In this document: piece by piece, positions 7,969-16,404 of the stretch
How the letters are laid out: each line of letters begins with the position of its first letter
Numbering within the stretch: the stretch's first letter is position 1
Source of the DNA: Lachnoanaerobaculum sanguinis
GTDB taxonomy: Bacteria > Bacillota > Clostridia > Lachnospirales > Lachnospiraceae
Direction of reading: 5' to 3'
Assembly: GCF_033242365.1 (NCBI RefSeq)
Contig: NZ_BTHK01000001.1
Location: 62,001 to 126,000, forward strand
DNA: 64,000 nucleotides
Made by a program: the position numbers and the translations under genes
The notes under the pieces: model-generated
Database searches by the model: none
What the model was told of the DNA's origin: nothing
Seen by the model: the letters and a program-made list of their open reading frames with translations, nothing else

Positions 7969-8952
7969 TTATAAAAGATGTGCTCTCATTTCTTCGGCAG
8001 ACATATCAAGAAGATATGCAGGTGGAACATCAAATACTGTATGAGCTCCTATTTTACCTTCTTTATGCATACGATATACAGCTCTTGAATATGCAACAAT
8101 TACAGAAGCTGTGAACTCAGGATTTGAATCAAGTTTTAAACTGTATTCAATCACATGATTGTTCTCATTATCCCAACCGGTCTTACCTGTTCTTATAACA
8201 AATCCTCCATGTGGAAGTTTTGAATGATTTTTCTTCATCTCTTCCATAGAAATAAAGTGTACTGTTGTATCATAATCTGCGAAGTAATTCGGCATTGTCT
8301 TTATTTCATTTTCAATTTTTGCCTTATCTGCACCTTCCTTTGCAACCACATAGCATTCTCTTGTATGCTTCTGTCTTGTGGTAAGTTCAGGATTGCTGCC
8401 GCTTCTTACAGCTTCAAGTGCGTCCTCAACAGGAACTGTATACTGTCTTGCATCAACAACGCCTTCAATTCTTCTTATGGCATCTGAATGTCCCTGACTT
8501 ACACCCTTACCCCAGAAAGTATAATCTGCCCCTGTAGGAAGAACGGCATTTGCATAAACTCTGTTTAATGAAAACATACCCGGATCCCATCCTGCAGATA
8601 TAAGTCCGAAATGATGACTTACCTTTGCGGCATCATCTACCTTTTCAAAATGCTCAGGAATATTTGCATGGGTATCAAAGCTGTCAACAACATTGAAATA
8701 CTTCGCATACTCAGGGGTTTGCTTAGGTAAGTCTGTAGCACTTCCTCCGCAAAGTATCATTACATCAATTTTATCTTGATAATCCAAAACATTTTCAATA
8801 TTTTCAACTTTAGCATCAGATGTAAGAATCTTTACACTTGAAGGATCTCTTCTTGTAAATACTGCGACAAGCTTCATGTCCTTTGTATGTTTGATAGCAC
8901 ACTCAATTCCTCTTCCAAGGTTACCATATCCCAAAATACCTATTCTTATCAT
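7969..8952 (-). CDS. ddh: meso-Diaminopimelate D-dehydrogenase
   Basis: 327 residues from the chosen start, close to the roughly 320-330 residues of the family. The N-terminal Rossmann fold begins IRIGILGYGNLGRGIE with the NADP-binding GYGNLG, followed by VFTRRDP. Later signatures are CGGSATDLP, DSFDTHANIPEHF, SAGWDPGMFS and KGVSQGHSDAIRRI. It makes meso-diaminopimelate in one step by reductive amination of tetrahydrodipicolinate with ammonia and NADPH, feeding lysine and peptidoglycan synthesis. An in-frame ATG five codons upstream exists, but GGTGAG stands just before the ATG at 8952 and nothing suitable stands before the upstream one. It is monocistronic, with its own terminator and a hairpin-bearing leader. 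Confidence 0.92.
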   Translation of the reverse strand: MIRIGILGYGNLGRGIECAIKHTKDMKLVAVFTRRDPSSVKILTSDAKVENIENVLDYQDKIDVMILCGGSATDLPKQTPEYAKYFNVVDSFDTHANIPEHFEKVDDAAKVSHHFGLISAGWDPGMFSLNRVYANAVLPTGADYTFWGKGVSQGHSDAIRRIEGVVDARQYTVPVEDALEAVRSGSNPELTTRQKHTRECYVVAKEGADKAKIENEIKTMPNYFADYDTTVHFISMEEMKKNHSKLPHGGFVIRTGKTGWDNENNHVIEYSLKLDSNPEFTASVIVAYSRAVYRMHKEGKIGAHTVFDVPPAYLLDMSAEEMRAHLL

Positions 8953-9028
8953 TTTCTCACCAGCCATCAGCTAAATTAATCAACCGGGCAAATCCTTTCT
9001 TTATTGCTTTAATATACATAGATCGTAA

Positions 9029-9077
9029 TGAAAAAGGATAGAACTACTCTAAGACTCCACTTTGAGCATTCTATCCT
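9029..9077 (-). terminator. Terminator-like hairpin upstream of ddh
   Basis: AGGATAGAA (9035-9043) pairs with TTCTATCCT (9069-9077), with extra pairing inside (CTCTAAG against TTTGAG). Five Ts follow on the minus strand. It can end the cob transporter transcript, or act as an attenuator if transcription begins at the TTGCAA/ATTATA-like promoter at about 9117-9146. Confidence 0.75.
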
Positions 9078-9180
9078 AAATATGTAAATCATTCACAACG
9101 AACTATGTTGTTTGCTGTATATATAATAATACTTTTTTAAAAAATTGCAAGAACTTTTTCAAAACATTCTGTTATCTGTA

Positions 9181-9498
9181 TTATTCTTTGCTTTTATCTT
9201 CGTGTTTTTTCCTTTCCACAAGCCTTCCCATATAGAATGCAATTATTCCTACACCTATACCCGTCTGAACACAAAAAAGCAGACTTTCAACCTCACCCGG
9301 AAGTTCCTTTCCCAGTGCGGTTTCTATAATAGGATTAAACCAAGGCTCGTATTCTCCGCCCTGTATCTCCGATACAACTTCACTTCCGGCATCATCAGAG
9401 CCTCCGAACTCGGCATTCTTTAACATAAACAAAGGTACAACAGCCATCAGTACAACTATTACAAGCAAACTTATAACAATTTTTTTATTCTTTGACAT
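9181..9498 (-). CDS. cbiN: Cobalt transport protein CbiN
   Basis: 105 residues. An N-terminal membrane helix (about 6-26), an extracytoplasmic loop with the CbiN pattern EYEPWFNPIIE, and a second helix (about 72-94) followed by a basic tail give the two-helix CbiN topology. CbiN is the accessory component of the CbiMNQO energy-coupling-factor transporter and assists metal insertion into CbiM. The start overlaps the cbiM stop (TAATG) with GGAGGTAG before it, so the two are translationally coupled. It is the last gene of the operon, whereas cbiN normally follows cbiM in a cbiMNQO order. Confidence 0.92.
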   Translation of the reverse strand: MSKNKKIVISLLVIVVLMAVVPLFMLKNAEFGGSDDAGSEVVSEIQGGEYEPWFNPIIETALGKELPGEVESLLFCVQTGIGVGIIAFYMGRLVERKKHEDKSKE

Positions 9499-10250
9499 TA
9501 ATTACTACCTCCCTCAATAAATCCGATTTCCTTAAGCTCCGGTTGTGCATATGTCTTAAGTCCGATTACTATAATAACTGTAAGCATACCTTCTATAATC
9601 GCAAGCGGTACCTGTGTAGGTGCAAATACCAACAAGAACTTACCTGCAGAAGCCATAACTCCACCTTCTTTCATAGGATATGCAAATGCAAGCTGGAACG
9701 CCGTTACGACATAGGTAAGTAAATCACCTATAAATGCAGCAAGAAAAATAGAAACATTGTCATTTACTTTTGATTTTTTACAAATCTTATAAACTATAAA
9801 TGATACAAAAGGTCCGGCAATTGCCATTGAAAAAGTATTTGCTCCAAGTGTGGTAAATCCACCATGTGCCAAGAGCAGCGCCTGAAATATAAGTACTATA
9901 ATACCAAGTATACTTACGGCACTTGGTCCGAATAAAATAGCCGCAAGCCCTGTACCCGTCATATGTGAACAAGATCCTGTTACTGACGGAATCTTAAGTG
10001 ATGAAAGTACAAACACAAAAGCACCCGACATTGCTAAAAGTGTAATTGCCTTCCTGTCTTTTGCCACTGTCTTTTTAATTGAAAGATAACCTGTAATTAA
10101 AAACGGAAGTGAAATAAGACTCCAGGCTATTACATGTCCTACAGGTAAATACCCCTCCATAATGTGCATGGCATTGGCTGTAAACGGCAGTGCAAAACTG
10201 AACGCAAACATTATTGCCAATGTCATTAAAATTTTCTCTTGTTTCTTCAT
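9498..10250 (-). CDS. cbiM: Cobalt ECF transporter substrate-binding component CbiM
   Basis: 250 residues with six or seven membrane helices. The signature MHIMEGYLP (residues 28-36) follows a signal-peptide-like segment ending in ANA. In this family cleavage exposes Met-His, which ligates the metal; that processing here is inference. Other family motifs are LKIPSVTGSCSHMTGTGL (about 107-124) and AHGGFTTLGAN. It captures Co2+ in the membrane. AGGAGG precedes the ATG. It lies downstream of cbiQ and cbiO and under the upstream cobalamin riboswitch, which supports cobalt rather than nickel as substrate. Confidence 0.95.
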   Translation of the reverse strand: MKKQEKILMTLAIMFAFSFALPFTANAMHIMEGYLPVGHVIAWSLISLPFLITGYLSIKKTVAKDRKAITLLAMSGAFVFVLSSLKIPSVTGSCSHMTGTGLAAILFGPSAVSILGIIVLIFQALLLAHGGFTTLGANTFSMAIAGPFVSFIVYKICKKSKVNDNVSIFLAAFIGDLLTYVVTAFQLAFAYPMKEGGVMASAGKFLLVFAPTQVPLAIIEGMLTVIIVIGLKTYAQPELKEIGFIEGGSN

Positions 10251-10288
10251 GAAATCCTCCTAAAAAATATTTTTTATTAACTCAAGCT

Positions 10289-11122
10289 TCAGTCTTGAGG
10301 AATAAACATCTTTTTAAACTCATCTATATTTCTTGCAGGTTTATCTCCTGACTTCAGTACCTTGTTTTCTACAAGTGATTCAAAAACTTCCAAAAGTATA
10401 GGCTTTTTAAGATTAGCCTTTCTTAAAACCGCTTCATCACTGAGTACTGTGACCGGGTCTGAATCAGCTATTATATTGCCTTCACAAAATACCACTATTC
10501 TGTCAGCCCAGCGAAAAGCAAACTCCAAATCATGAGTGGAAATCACCAAAGTCTTTCCATCCACACTTAATTTGTCCAAGACATCTTCAAAAATAGATAT
10601 ATTTTGCGGATCAAGTGAAGCTGTCGGTTCATCAAATATTATTATTTCGGAATCCATTGCTATGATATCCGCTATGCTTACTCTTTTTTTCTCACCACCG
10701 CTTAAATAATGTGGCGGCCTGTCTATAAGATGCAAAATATCCATATAATTCAAAGAATTGTTAACTCTTTTTTCAACCTCATCCCTGCTTAAGCCAAGAT
10801 TCATAGGCCCGAAGCTTACCTCCGCTCTTACAGTTGAGGCAATTATTTGATTATCGGCGTCTTGAAAAACAATTCCAACATTTTTTCTAAGCTCTTTTAC
10901 CGAAGATTTATTTATAAGTTTATCTCTGTAATACAGTGCTCCACTTTCAGGCTTTAAAACACCGTTTATATTCAAAAAGAAAGTAGACTTTCCCGATCCG
11001 TTGGCGCCAAGAATTGCGAGTCTTTCACCTTCATATACATCTAAAGAAACACCTTTTAAAACCTCATGTTCTTTTGTGTATGAATAGTGCAGGTTTTCTG
11101 CCCTTAAGATAACTTTATTCAT
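10289..11122 (-). CDS. cbiO: Cobalt ECF transporter ATPase CbiO
   Basis: 277 residues from the chosen start. ABC ATPase with Walker A GANGSGKST, Q-loop region GIVFQDADNQI, signature LSGGEKKR, Walker B IIIFDEPTA and the switch region VISTHDLEFA. The QDADNQI pattern and the C-terminal extension are typical of ECF ATPases. The reading frame extends 22 codons upstream, but GGGGAATGTTAT precedes the ATG at 11122 and the aligned family start is MNKVILRAENLHYSY. It sits 28 bases after cbiQ and 38 before cbiM. Confidence 0.95.
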   Translation of the reverse strand: MNKVILRAENLHYSYTKEHEVLKGVSLDVYEGERLAILGANGSGKSTFFLNINGVLKPESGALYYRDKLINKSSVKELRKNVGIVFQDADNQIIASTVRAEVSFGPMNLGLSRDEVEKRVNNSLNYMDILHLIDRPPHYLSGGEKKRVSIADIIAMDSEIIIFDEPTASLDPQNISIFEDVLDKLSVDGKTLVISTHDLEFAFRWADRIVVFCEGNIIADSDPVTVLSDEAVLRKANLKKPILLEVFESLVENKVLKSGDKPARNIDEFKKMFIPQD

Positions 11123-11150
11123 ATAACATTCCCCATTCTGATATATACTG

Positions 11151-11951
11151 TTAAATATTGATTCCTGATGTAAAAAGCCATATAACAAACATAAATAAAA
11201 TACTTATAAAAACAACAAAAATATGATTTATATTCAAGCTCTTCTTATCTTCAAGAAAATTCAAATCACCGTCAAAGCATCTGGCTTCCATTGCGGTATA
11301 GTAAGCATTAGCCTTTTTTAACGATACAACTAAAATATTGCTTGCTATATTTCCGAATGTAGAGATTGAGGTCTTAAAATTATAATATCCCATCCTGGAC
11401 ATTGCGGAGTTTTTCATATTGGAATAGCTTTCAATAAGTATAAAAATAAATCTGTATATAAGATTCATAAGCTCAATTATAAGCTTCGGAACATGAAGTT
11501 TTCTTAGAGCATTAATTATTTCATATGGCATGGTCGAAAGAATCAACCCTTGCATAACACTTACACATGCTAAAACTTTAATAATCAGTTTGGCAGTTTC
11601 AATCAGCTGATTCTTTGAAGTATAAATATAGAAAACACCTATCTTTATATGGAATTCTCCCATATATTCAGATGAAATCCCCAAGGCAATTCCTATACTC
11701 GCCAAGATAATAAAGCTTAGAGGTGTAAGAAGTATTGAAATATATTCTTTAAAATCCATCCCTCCAAGATTTACACTTATAAAAAACATTAAAAACAGTA
11801 CATATCCGGATACAAAAATATTATTGAATATTATTGTTAAAATAAGAGTTAATAAAGCAGATATAAGTTTAAACTCCGGATTGATACTTCTAAGCTTTGA
11901 TTTAAAAGCGTATAAATCTATTGAGAAATATCCGCCATGTTGATGTGCCAT
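11151..11951 (-). CDS. cbiQ: Cobalt ECF transporter transmembrane component CbiQ
   Basis: 266 residues, four to six membrane helices. The cytoplasmic coupling region AMEARCFDGD resembles the second Ala-Arg-Gly-type motif through which EcfT/CbiQ proteins contact the ATPase. The N-terminus is His-containing (MAHQHGGYFSIDLYAF). It transmits CbiO movement to CbiM. It is the first gene of the operon: cobalamin riboswitch, terminator, then GAGGAAAA and this ATG. The order Q-O-M-N differs from the usual M-N-Q-O. Confidence 0.93.
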   Translation of the reverse strand: MAHQHGGYFSIDLYAFKSKLRSINPEFKLISALLTLILTIIFNNIFVSGYVLFLMFFISVNLGGMDFKEYISILLTPLSFIILASIGIALGISSEYMGEFHIKIGVFYIYTSKNQLIETAKLIIKVLACVSVMQGLILSTMPYEIINALRKLHVPKLIIELMNLIYRFIFILIESYSNMKNSAMSRMGYYNFKTSISTFGNIASNILVVSLKKANAYYTAMEARCFDGDLNFLEDKKSLNINHIFVVFISILFMFVIWLFTSGINI

Positions 11952-11963
11952 ATAATTTTCCTC

Positions 11964-12031
11964 AAAAAAAGCTGCCTACATGAGATAGCAGGTTCCGCTC
12001 TAAATAAACCTGTTGATCCCTTGTAAGCAGC
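11964..12031 (-). terminator. Terminator ahead of cbiQ, probable riboswitch expression platform
   Basis: GCTGCCTACA (11971-11980) pairs with TGTAAGCAGC (12022-12031) with one wobble-type mismatch. An inner hairpin is formed by CAGGTT and AACCTG, and seven Ts (11970-11964) follow on the minus strand. It lies between the cobalamin aptamer and the cbiQ ribosome binding site, so it is well placed to end transcription when adenosylcobalamin is bound. Confidence 0.85.
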
Positions 12032-12192
12032 TAATATAAATAAATTAACTACATTTTTAGAAAATCAAATTACGAGTAAACATAAAAAAGTCATAAAACA
12101 AGTAAAATGGTGTCCTAAAACAATAAATCATTATAGATGAAGGCTTATGGGATCGTAAAACCGCTCAATACTTATACAAAATAAGCATATAT

Positions 12193-12352
12193 TACATAGA
12201 TGTATCCTGACTTAAATCCTAATAAAAAATTATTAGACGACTCGGCCTTCCCATTTATAAAACAGTGGCAAAAGAGTCTTTTAATTATTACAGTAGCGTC
12301 CCTGTGCGGGATTTTCACCCGACTTCCTATGCAAAGCATAAAATCTATGTAC
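12193..12352 (-). promoter_or_regulatory. Cobalamin riboswitch aptamer
   Basis: On the minus strand, in order: GGGTGAAAATCCCGCACAGG, then GACGCTACTGTAA, GCCACTG, GGGAAGGC, and the B12 box AGTCAGGATACA (12212-12201). Closing-stem halves ACATAGAT (about 12350-12343) and ATCTATGT (about 12201-12194) flank the element. These are the diagnostic blocks of the AdoCbl class. It controls the cbiQOMN cobalt transporter. About 160 bases, holding no gene, separate it from the terminator at 11964-12031. Confidence 0.95.
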
Positions 12353-12399
12353 TTGTTAAAGATTATCATAAGATTTTATTAAAATCAAGATTTTTAAAT

Positions 12400-12441
12400 A
12401 AAAAACGGTAGCAAGTAACAAAAGTGTCTACTTGATACCGT
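12400..12441 (-). terminator. Terminator of the RclA-like gene
   Basis: ACGGTAGCAAGTA (12405-12417) pairs with TACTTGATACCGT (12429-12441) with one mismatch, followed on the minus strand by a T-run. Confidence 0.9.
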
Positions 12442-12450
12442 TTTATTATA

Positions 12451-13791
12451 TTACATTGCAAATAAGTCGTTTAGACTCTCTGACATTGTAGGATGTGTAA
12501 ATATAAAGTTTGCAATGTTCTTTGCTTTAATACCATGATCCATTGCCAGCTTTATAAAGTTAATCATCTCATAAGACTCTTCACAGAAAAGCTCTGCACC
12601 TAAAATTGTGCCGTCAGCTGTAACCAAAGCTTTTAACAGTCCGTCTGTCTTTCTTAAGACCTTAGCCTTCGGAATAGCATTTGCACTGAGGCTTAAAACT
12701 TTGTATTCCACTCCTGCAGCCTTAGCATCCTTTTCACTCATTCCCACTCTTGAGAACGGAGGATTTATAAATACAGAATAAGAGAATGCTCCTCTGTTCT
12801 CAGTAGTTCTCTTATCCTCTCCCATTATTTCATCCCAGATGATTCTGCTGTCATCAAGTGAAATATATGTAAACTGAAGCTTACCGCAAACATCGCCTGC
12901 AGCCCAGATATTATCTGCACTTGTCTTTAAATGCTCGTCAGTAACTACGCCACCTCTGTCGGTGAGCTTAACCCCTGCATTTTCGCATCCAAGACCGTCA
13001 GTATTCGGTCTACGACCTACAGCAAGTAAAATCGCATCAGATTCCAAAGTCTTTGCCTCTCCTGCAACCTCATAATATAATTTGCCTTCTTCGGCTTTGG
13101 TCACCTTTGCGCCTGTAACTATCTCTACAGACTTCGCCTCCAATACTTCACGGATTGCCTTAGCAATATCCTCATCTTCTCTAGGTAAGAATACATCACC
13201 GTCTTGAACTACCGTTACCTTGCTTCCGAAATCTGCATACATAGATGCAAACTCAAGTCCTATATAACCACCACCTACAATAGTAAGTCTTTTCGGTAAC
13301 TCCTCAAGATTCATAATAGACTCTGATGTATATACGCCTTTACTGTCGACTCCTTCAATCTTCGGTATTACAGTAACAGAACCTGTATTGATAATAAACT
13401 TCTCAGCCTCAATTTCCACATTTCCGTCTTTAGTTGGAACAATAATATGGTGATTATCTTTAAATGATGCCGTTCCGTCAATGATCTCCACACCTGTGCT
13501 TGCTACCTTATCGTAATTTGCCTTATTAAGAGCGGCTGTAAGTTTCTTCTTTTCAGCAACTGTCTCCTTATAATGCTGTGCTTTTTCCTCAAACTCTCCT
13601 TTTGGAGTTTTTAATGCATCTGTTATAAGTCGTTTTGAAGGAATACAACCTACATTAATGCAGGTACCTCCATACATATTTTTATCTTTCTCAATTAAAG
13701 CAACACTTTTACCGGATTTACTAAACTTCGCAGCAAGAGTCTTTCCCGCTTTACCGAAACCGATAACAACTATATCATAATTAGCCTTCAT
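12451..13791 (-). CDS. RclA-like FAD/NAD(P) disulfide oxidoreductase
   Basis: 446 residues of the class I pyridine nucleotide-disulfide oxidoreductase fold. FAD-binding IGFGKAGKT is at 10-18 and redox-active GGTCINVGCIPSK at 41-53 with Cys44 and Cys49. The NAD-binding segment VGGGYIGLEFASM lies near 170-182, and the C-terminal dimerisation domain contains FTHPTMSESL with the catalytic-type His. The IGFGKAGKTLA start and absence of a lipoyl or heavy-metal domain match RclA (Cu(II) reductase/hypochlorous acid defence) and hypothiocyanite-reductase relatives better than dihydrolipoamide dehydrogenase. No pyruvate dehydrogenase genes are nearby. Oxidant defence is plausible for a mucosal anaerobe; the exact substrate is unknown. 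AAGGAAG precedes the ATG. Monocistronic. Confidence 0.82.
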   Translation of the reverse strand: MKANYDIVVIGFGKAGKTLAAKFSKSGKSVALIEKDKNMYGGTCINVGCIPSKRLITDALKTPKGEFEEKAQHYKETVAEKKKLTAALNKANYDKVASTGVEIIDGTASFKDNHHIIVPTKDGNVEIEAEKFIINTGSVTVIPKIEGVDSKGVYTSESIMNLEELPKRLTIVGGGYIGLEFASMYADFGSKVTVVQDGDVFLPREDEDIAKAIREVLEAKSVEIVTGAKVTKAEEGKLYYEVAGEAKTLESDAILLAVGRRPNTDGLGCENAGVKLTDRGGVVTDEHLKTSADNIWAAGDVCGKLQFTYISLDDSRIIWDEIMGEDKRTTENRGAFSYSVFINPPFSRVGMSEKDAKAAGVEYKVLSLSANAIPKAKVLRKTDGLLKALVTADGTILGAELFCEESYEMINFIKLAMDHGIKAKNIANFIFTHPTMSESLNDLFAM

Positions 13792-13870
13792 AAGCTTTAC
13801 TTCCTTTCAATTTGATTTTATACTATTATACACCTGATTTTATACAATTGAAATACTTAAAATCAAATAA

Positions 13871-14311
13871 TTATAATTCTTCAATAACACTATACTCCAT
13901 ATCCCCACTGTTCCAAATATACATAATAGCTGATACGGGGTTTTTCCCTTCTTTCCAAAGCCATCCTGAGTAAGTAGTTGAATTTCCAAAGTAGCCTTCT
14001 GTAATAATTTCAAACTCACAATTTTTATGAACATCCATAAATTCCTCTAAAGAAACAGCATCTCCGATAAAATGACCTTTACCTAAGGTTTTATTAAAAA
14101 TCAACACACTGCAAAGCCTTAAATCACAATCTTTAAAACAGACTTCACCCTCGTGTTCTACTTCTTCATTGTTTACATATTGAAATAATGAATCAACCTT
14201 TAGAGTAAGCATTTTATTATGGAATTTAAGTTCCTTTACTCTGCTGCCGTTAAGGCTGCAAATGATATTAGCGTGTCTGTCATATATAAATTTATTTATA
14301 TTTTTGTCCAT
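13871..14311 (-). CDS. Hypothetical protein, 146 residues
   Basis: I do not recognise this family. It is a soluble protein without signal peptide or membrane segment, of mixed charge, with a Trp/Gly patch late in the chain (YSGWLWKEGKNP) and an N-terminus predicted to be beta-rich (IICSLNGSRVKELKFHN). Its size and composition resemble small orphan and immunity-type proteins, but no partner toxin is adjacent. It stands alone between the RclA-like gene and a plus-strand DUF3137 gene. No clear Shine-Dalgarno sequence other than AGGAGT-like bases precedes the ATG. Confidence 0.6.
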   Translation of the reverse strand: MDKNINKFIYDRHANIICSLNGSRVKELKFHNKMLTLKVDSLFQYVNNEEVEHEGEVCFKDCDLRLCSVLIFNKTLGKGHFIGDAVSLEEFMDVHKNCEFEIITEGYFGNSTTYSGWLWKEGKNPVSAIMYIWNSGDMEYSVIEEL

Positions 14312-14485
14312 GATTTACTCCTGAATGAATCTATAGCAGCAGAATTTTTTAACTCTACTGTCTACTTATCTTGAATCTGCAATTTATTATAATTATTATA
14401 CATTATTCTATTATATATTGGGCTTCTATTTGTTATAATATGAGCTGGAAAATGAAATTATCTTATAAAAAGAAGGGAAACACTA

Positions 14486-15517
14486 ATGGAAATGAATTTA
14501 AACCCTGAAGAAATACAGAAAATAAATAATCTATGGAAAACCTCACGCTTTCAGCGTAGTTGGAGATCCGTACAAAATATAGTAAATTGTAAAGATAATG
14601 TTACGAATTATTTTGTTCGAAATATTATTCTGATATTTATAAGCATTATTGTCGGTATAGGCTTTTTCTTTTTGGAAGAACAAGGCATTCTTCCGGACAG
14701 TGTTTTGATAGATAAGCTTATGAAGTTTATCGCAAGACTGATTCTATTTCTTATAGCACTACAAATTATAAGTGTTCTGGTTTATAGCCTATTGGGTCCG
14801 GGCTTTGAAGAAAAGCAAAGAAGCAAACTGCGCGTAGTTTACGAAAGTGAAATTCTTGAACCGATACTGCAAGCACTTTATCCTTTGGCCAAAATTGATA
14901 CTGAACATGATATTTCACCAAGTAATGTAGAAGAGGTAGTCCCTGCTGCAAAATACTATATCCAATCAGGGATACTTAAGCTTAACAATGAAAAAGATAT
15001 TGAAATAGTTGATTTATATGCATATACTGTCACAAAAGGATTGGCAACAGGAAAGGATGAGATAAAGAACCTTCGTGAGATTACGGGCTTTATCGGACAA
15101 GTTTACTCTATTAAGAATACACACTCTTTAAAAGGAAATTTGCGAATTATTCCGACAAAGCATTTCCTTAATATCAAGACTCAAGGGGGATATCTTGGTA
15201 ATATGTCAGGCGGAAAGAAGGTTAATGTAGACGATTTATGGCAAGGCGAGCACTACAACATCTACTGTACTGACGAACAATCAGCAAGGATGTTCTTAAC
15301 TCCTGCAGTTATCGACCTGTTTAACAACAGTACTTCGGACTGCGGACTTTCTCTATACAGCACCGAATCTCGCATTTATATTGCAGCTTATAATAATAAA
15401 CGTCTTTTTGCAGCACCGAGAAACAAAGATAGCCTTCACTCATGGAGTATAGAAAAAGCTGCAAGGAATATAAAATATGCCTTATTCTTTGCAGACAAAA
15501 TAGCTGAGATTATGTAA
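14486..15517 (+). CDS. DUF3137 domain-containing membrane protein
   Basis: 343 residues. Two membrane helices lie near the N-terminus (about 44-64 and 78-102), separated by a short loop. The long C-terminal cytoplasmic domain (about 120-343) has the DUF3137 pattern: YPLAKIDTEHDISP, an SGI..NNEKDIEI segment, and a late DKIAEI-type helix. DUF3137 has no known function. AAGGGA lies 9 bases before the first ATG; a second ATG two codons later is equally possible. A -10-like TATAAT at about 14434-14439 lies upstream. It is the first of two plus-strand genes in the accessory stretch. Confidence 0.75.
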   Translation: MEMNLNPEEIQKINNLWKTSRFQRSWRSVQNIVNCKDNVTNYFVRNIILIFISIIVGIGFFFLEEQGILPDSVLIDKLMKFIARLILFLIALQIISVLVYSLLGPGFEEKQRSKLRVVYESEILEPILQALYPLAKIDTEHDISPSNVEEVVPAAKYYIQSGILKLNNEKDIEIVDLYAYTVTKGLATGKDEIKNLREITGFIGQVYSIKNTHSLKGNLRIIPTKHFLNIKTQGGYLGNMSGGKKVNVDDLWQGEHYNIYCTDEQSARMFLTPAVIDLFNNSTSDCGLSLYSTESRIYIAAYNNKRLFAAPRNKDSLHSWSIEKAARNIKYALFFADKIAEIM

Positions 15518-15555
15518 GCATAAAAAAACATAACAATAATTTGTATTTATCATCA

Positions 15556-15594
15556 TTGCACATACGCTGTATTTATACTATAATTGTAATACAA
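15556..15594 (+). promoter_or_regulatory. Promoter and palindromic operator of the dinJ-like gene
   Basis: -35 TTGCAC (15556-15561), 17-base spacer, -10 TATAAT (15579-15584). The palindrome TTGTAATACAA (15584-15594) overlaps the end of the -10 box, where a toxin-antitoxin autorepressor would bind. Confidence 0.8.
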
Positions 15595-15622
15595 CTAATT
15601 ACATAATTATTGGAGGTGTAAT

Positions 15623-15883
15623 ATGTCAACACTACAAATTCGTATAGACGATCAACTAAAGAAAGACGCCGACTCACTATTTTCAAGTCTGGGTTTGGAT
15701 ACATCTACAGCAATAAGAATTTTCTTAAATGCTTCACTTGAGCACAATGGATTACCGTTTCCGGTCGCACATAATAAGCAATATAATGAAAGTTTTACTG
15801 CAATTCAAGATGCAAGATTACATAGAAACTTAAATGGGCCGTATAAATCTGCTAAGGAAGCTGTTTCGGATATAACCACTTGA
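15623..15883 (+). CDS. RelB/DinJ family antitoxin
   Basis: 86 residues. The N-terminal ribbon-helix-helix (STLQIRIDDQLKKDAD, then LFSSLGLDTSTAIRIFLNAS) is typical of DinJ, and the C-terminal tail (about 60-86) would wrap a YafQ-type toxin. It binds its own promoter as a repressor and neutralises the toxin. GGAGGTG precedes the ATG, and a promoter with an operator palindrome lies just upstream. The downstream toxin gene is only a C-terminal remnant, so this antitoxin is probably an orphan. Confidence 0.88.
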   Translation: MSTLQIRIDDQLKKDADSLFSSLGLDTSTAIRIFLNASLEHNGLPFPVAHNKQYNESFTAIQDARLHRNLNGPYKSAKEAVSDITT

Positions 15884-15884
15884 A

Positions 15885-16040
15885 TCTAAATATAGAGACC
15901 ATCAACTTTCCGGTAATATGTCAGACTTTAGAGAATATCACATAGAACCGGATTGGCTACCGGTATATCGTATTGAAGATGATAGACTTATTATCATTGC
16001 GACTGAAACCGGTACTCATTCCGACCTTTTCGGTATGTAG
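15885..16040 (+). pseudogene. Truncated YafQ-family toxin remnant
   Basis: Directly after the antitoxin stop, a different frame encodes 51 residues ending in a stop at 16038-16040. It reads DHQLSGNMSDF, then REYHIEPDW, VYRIEDDRL and ETGTHSDLFGM. This matches the C-terminal half of YafQ, including the conserved His, His, Glu-Pro-Asp-Trp and final His-x-x-Leu-Phe residues. The N-terminal roughly 40 residues and the start codon are missing, so it is a deletion remnant. A short product from the internal ATG is possible but unlikely to be active. Confidence 0.82.
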
Positions 16041-16066
16041 TTTTATAATATTTATAAACTCAGGAT

Positions 16067-16306
16067 TTATATGCCTATTCCCTGTAAGCTGATATGTCTT
16101 CCATTTAAATCTGTAATCTCAGCCTTTTCATCATCAGTAAGGCTATCAATAAAAATACACCATTCATTAGGATATCCACCGACAAATTCCATTTTGGGAA
16201 TTTGAATTTGGCTTGGGTTTTTCGCGAATAAACATAATCTGTTATCACCCCAAAATCTTGTGAGTGTTAAAATCTGTTTCTTGTATATAACATCTATACC
16301 TTTCAA
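16067..16306 (-). CDS. Hypothetical protein, 79 residues
   Basis: I do not recognise the family. The start is TTG with GGAG six bases upstream. The sequence is soluble, with two Trp residues (TRFWGDNRLCLF and GGYPNEWCIFIDSL) and an acidic segment LTDDEKAEITDLNG. Its size resembles small immunity-like or regulatory proteins. It sits between the broken toxin and a GNAT gene. It may be a remnant; expression is uncertain. Confidence 0.5.
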   Translation of the reverse strand: MKGIDVIYKKQILTLTRFWGDNRLCLFAKNPSQIQIPKMEFVGGYPNEWCIFIDSLTDDEKAEITDLNGRHISLQGIGI

Positions 16307-16404
16307 TTTTATCTCCGTAAATTCTTTATTTTCATACCGTATTCTAAGTGTTCTTAAAATACTTGAGTTAATGCCACTATCTTATCTTTGATAAGTTCCT
16401 TATA

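Noticed and set aside
12451..13791. Dihydrolipoamide dehydrogenase or mercuric reductase
   Set aside because: No lipoyl partner genes or mer genes nearby, no N-terminal metal-binding domain or C-terminal Cys pair, and the IGFGKAGKT start fits RclA better.
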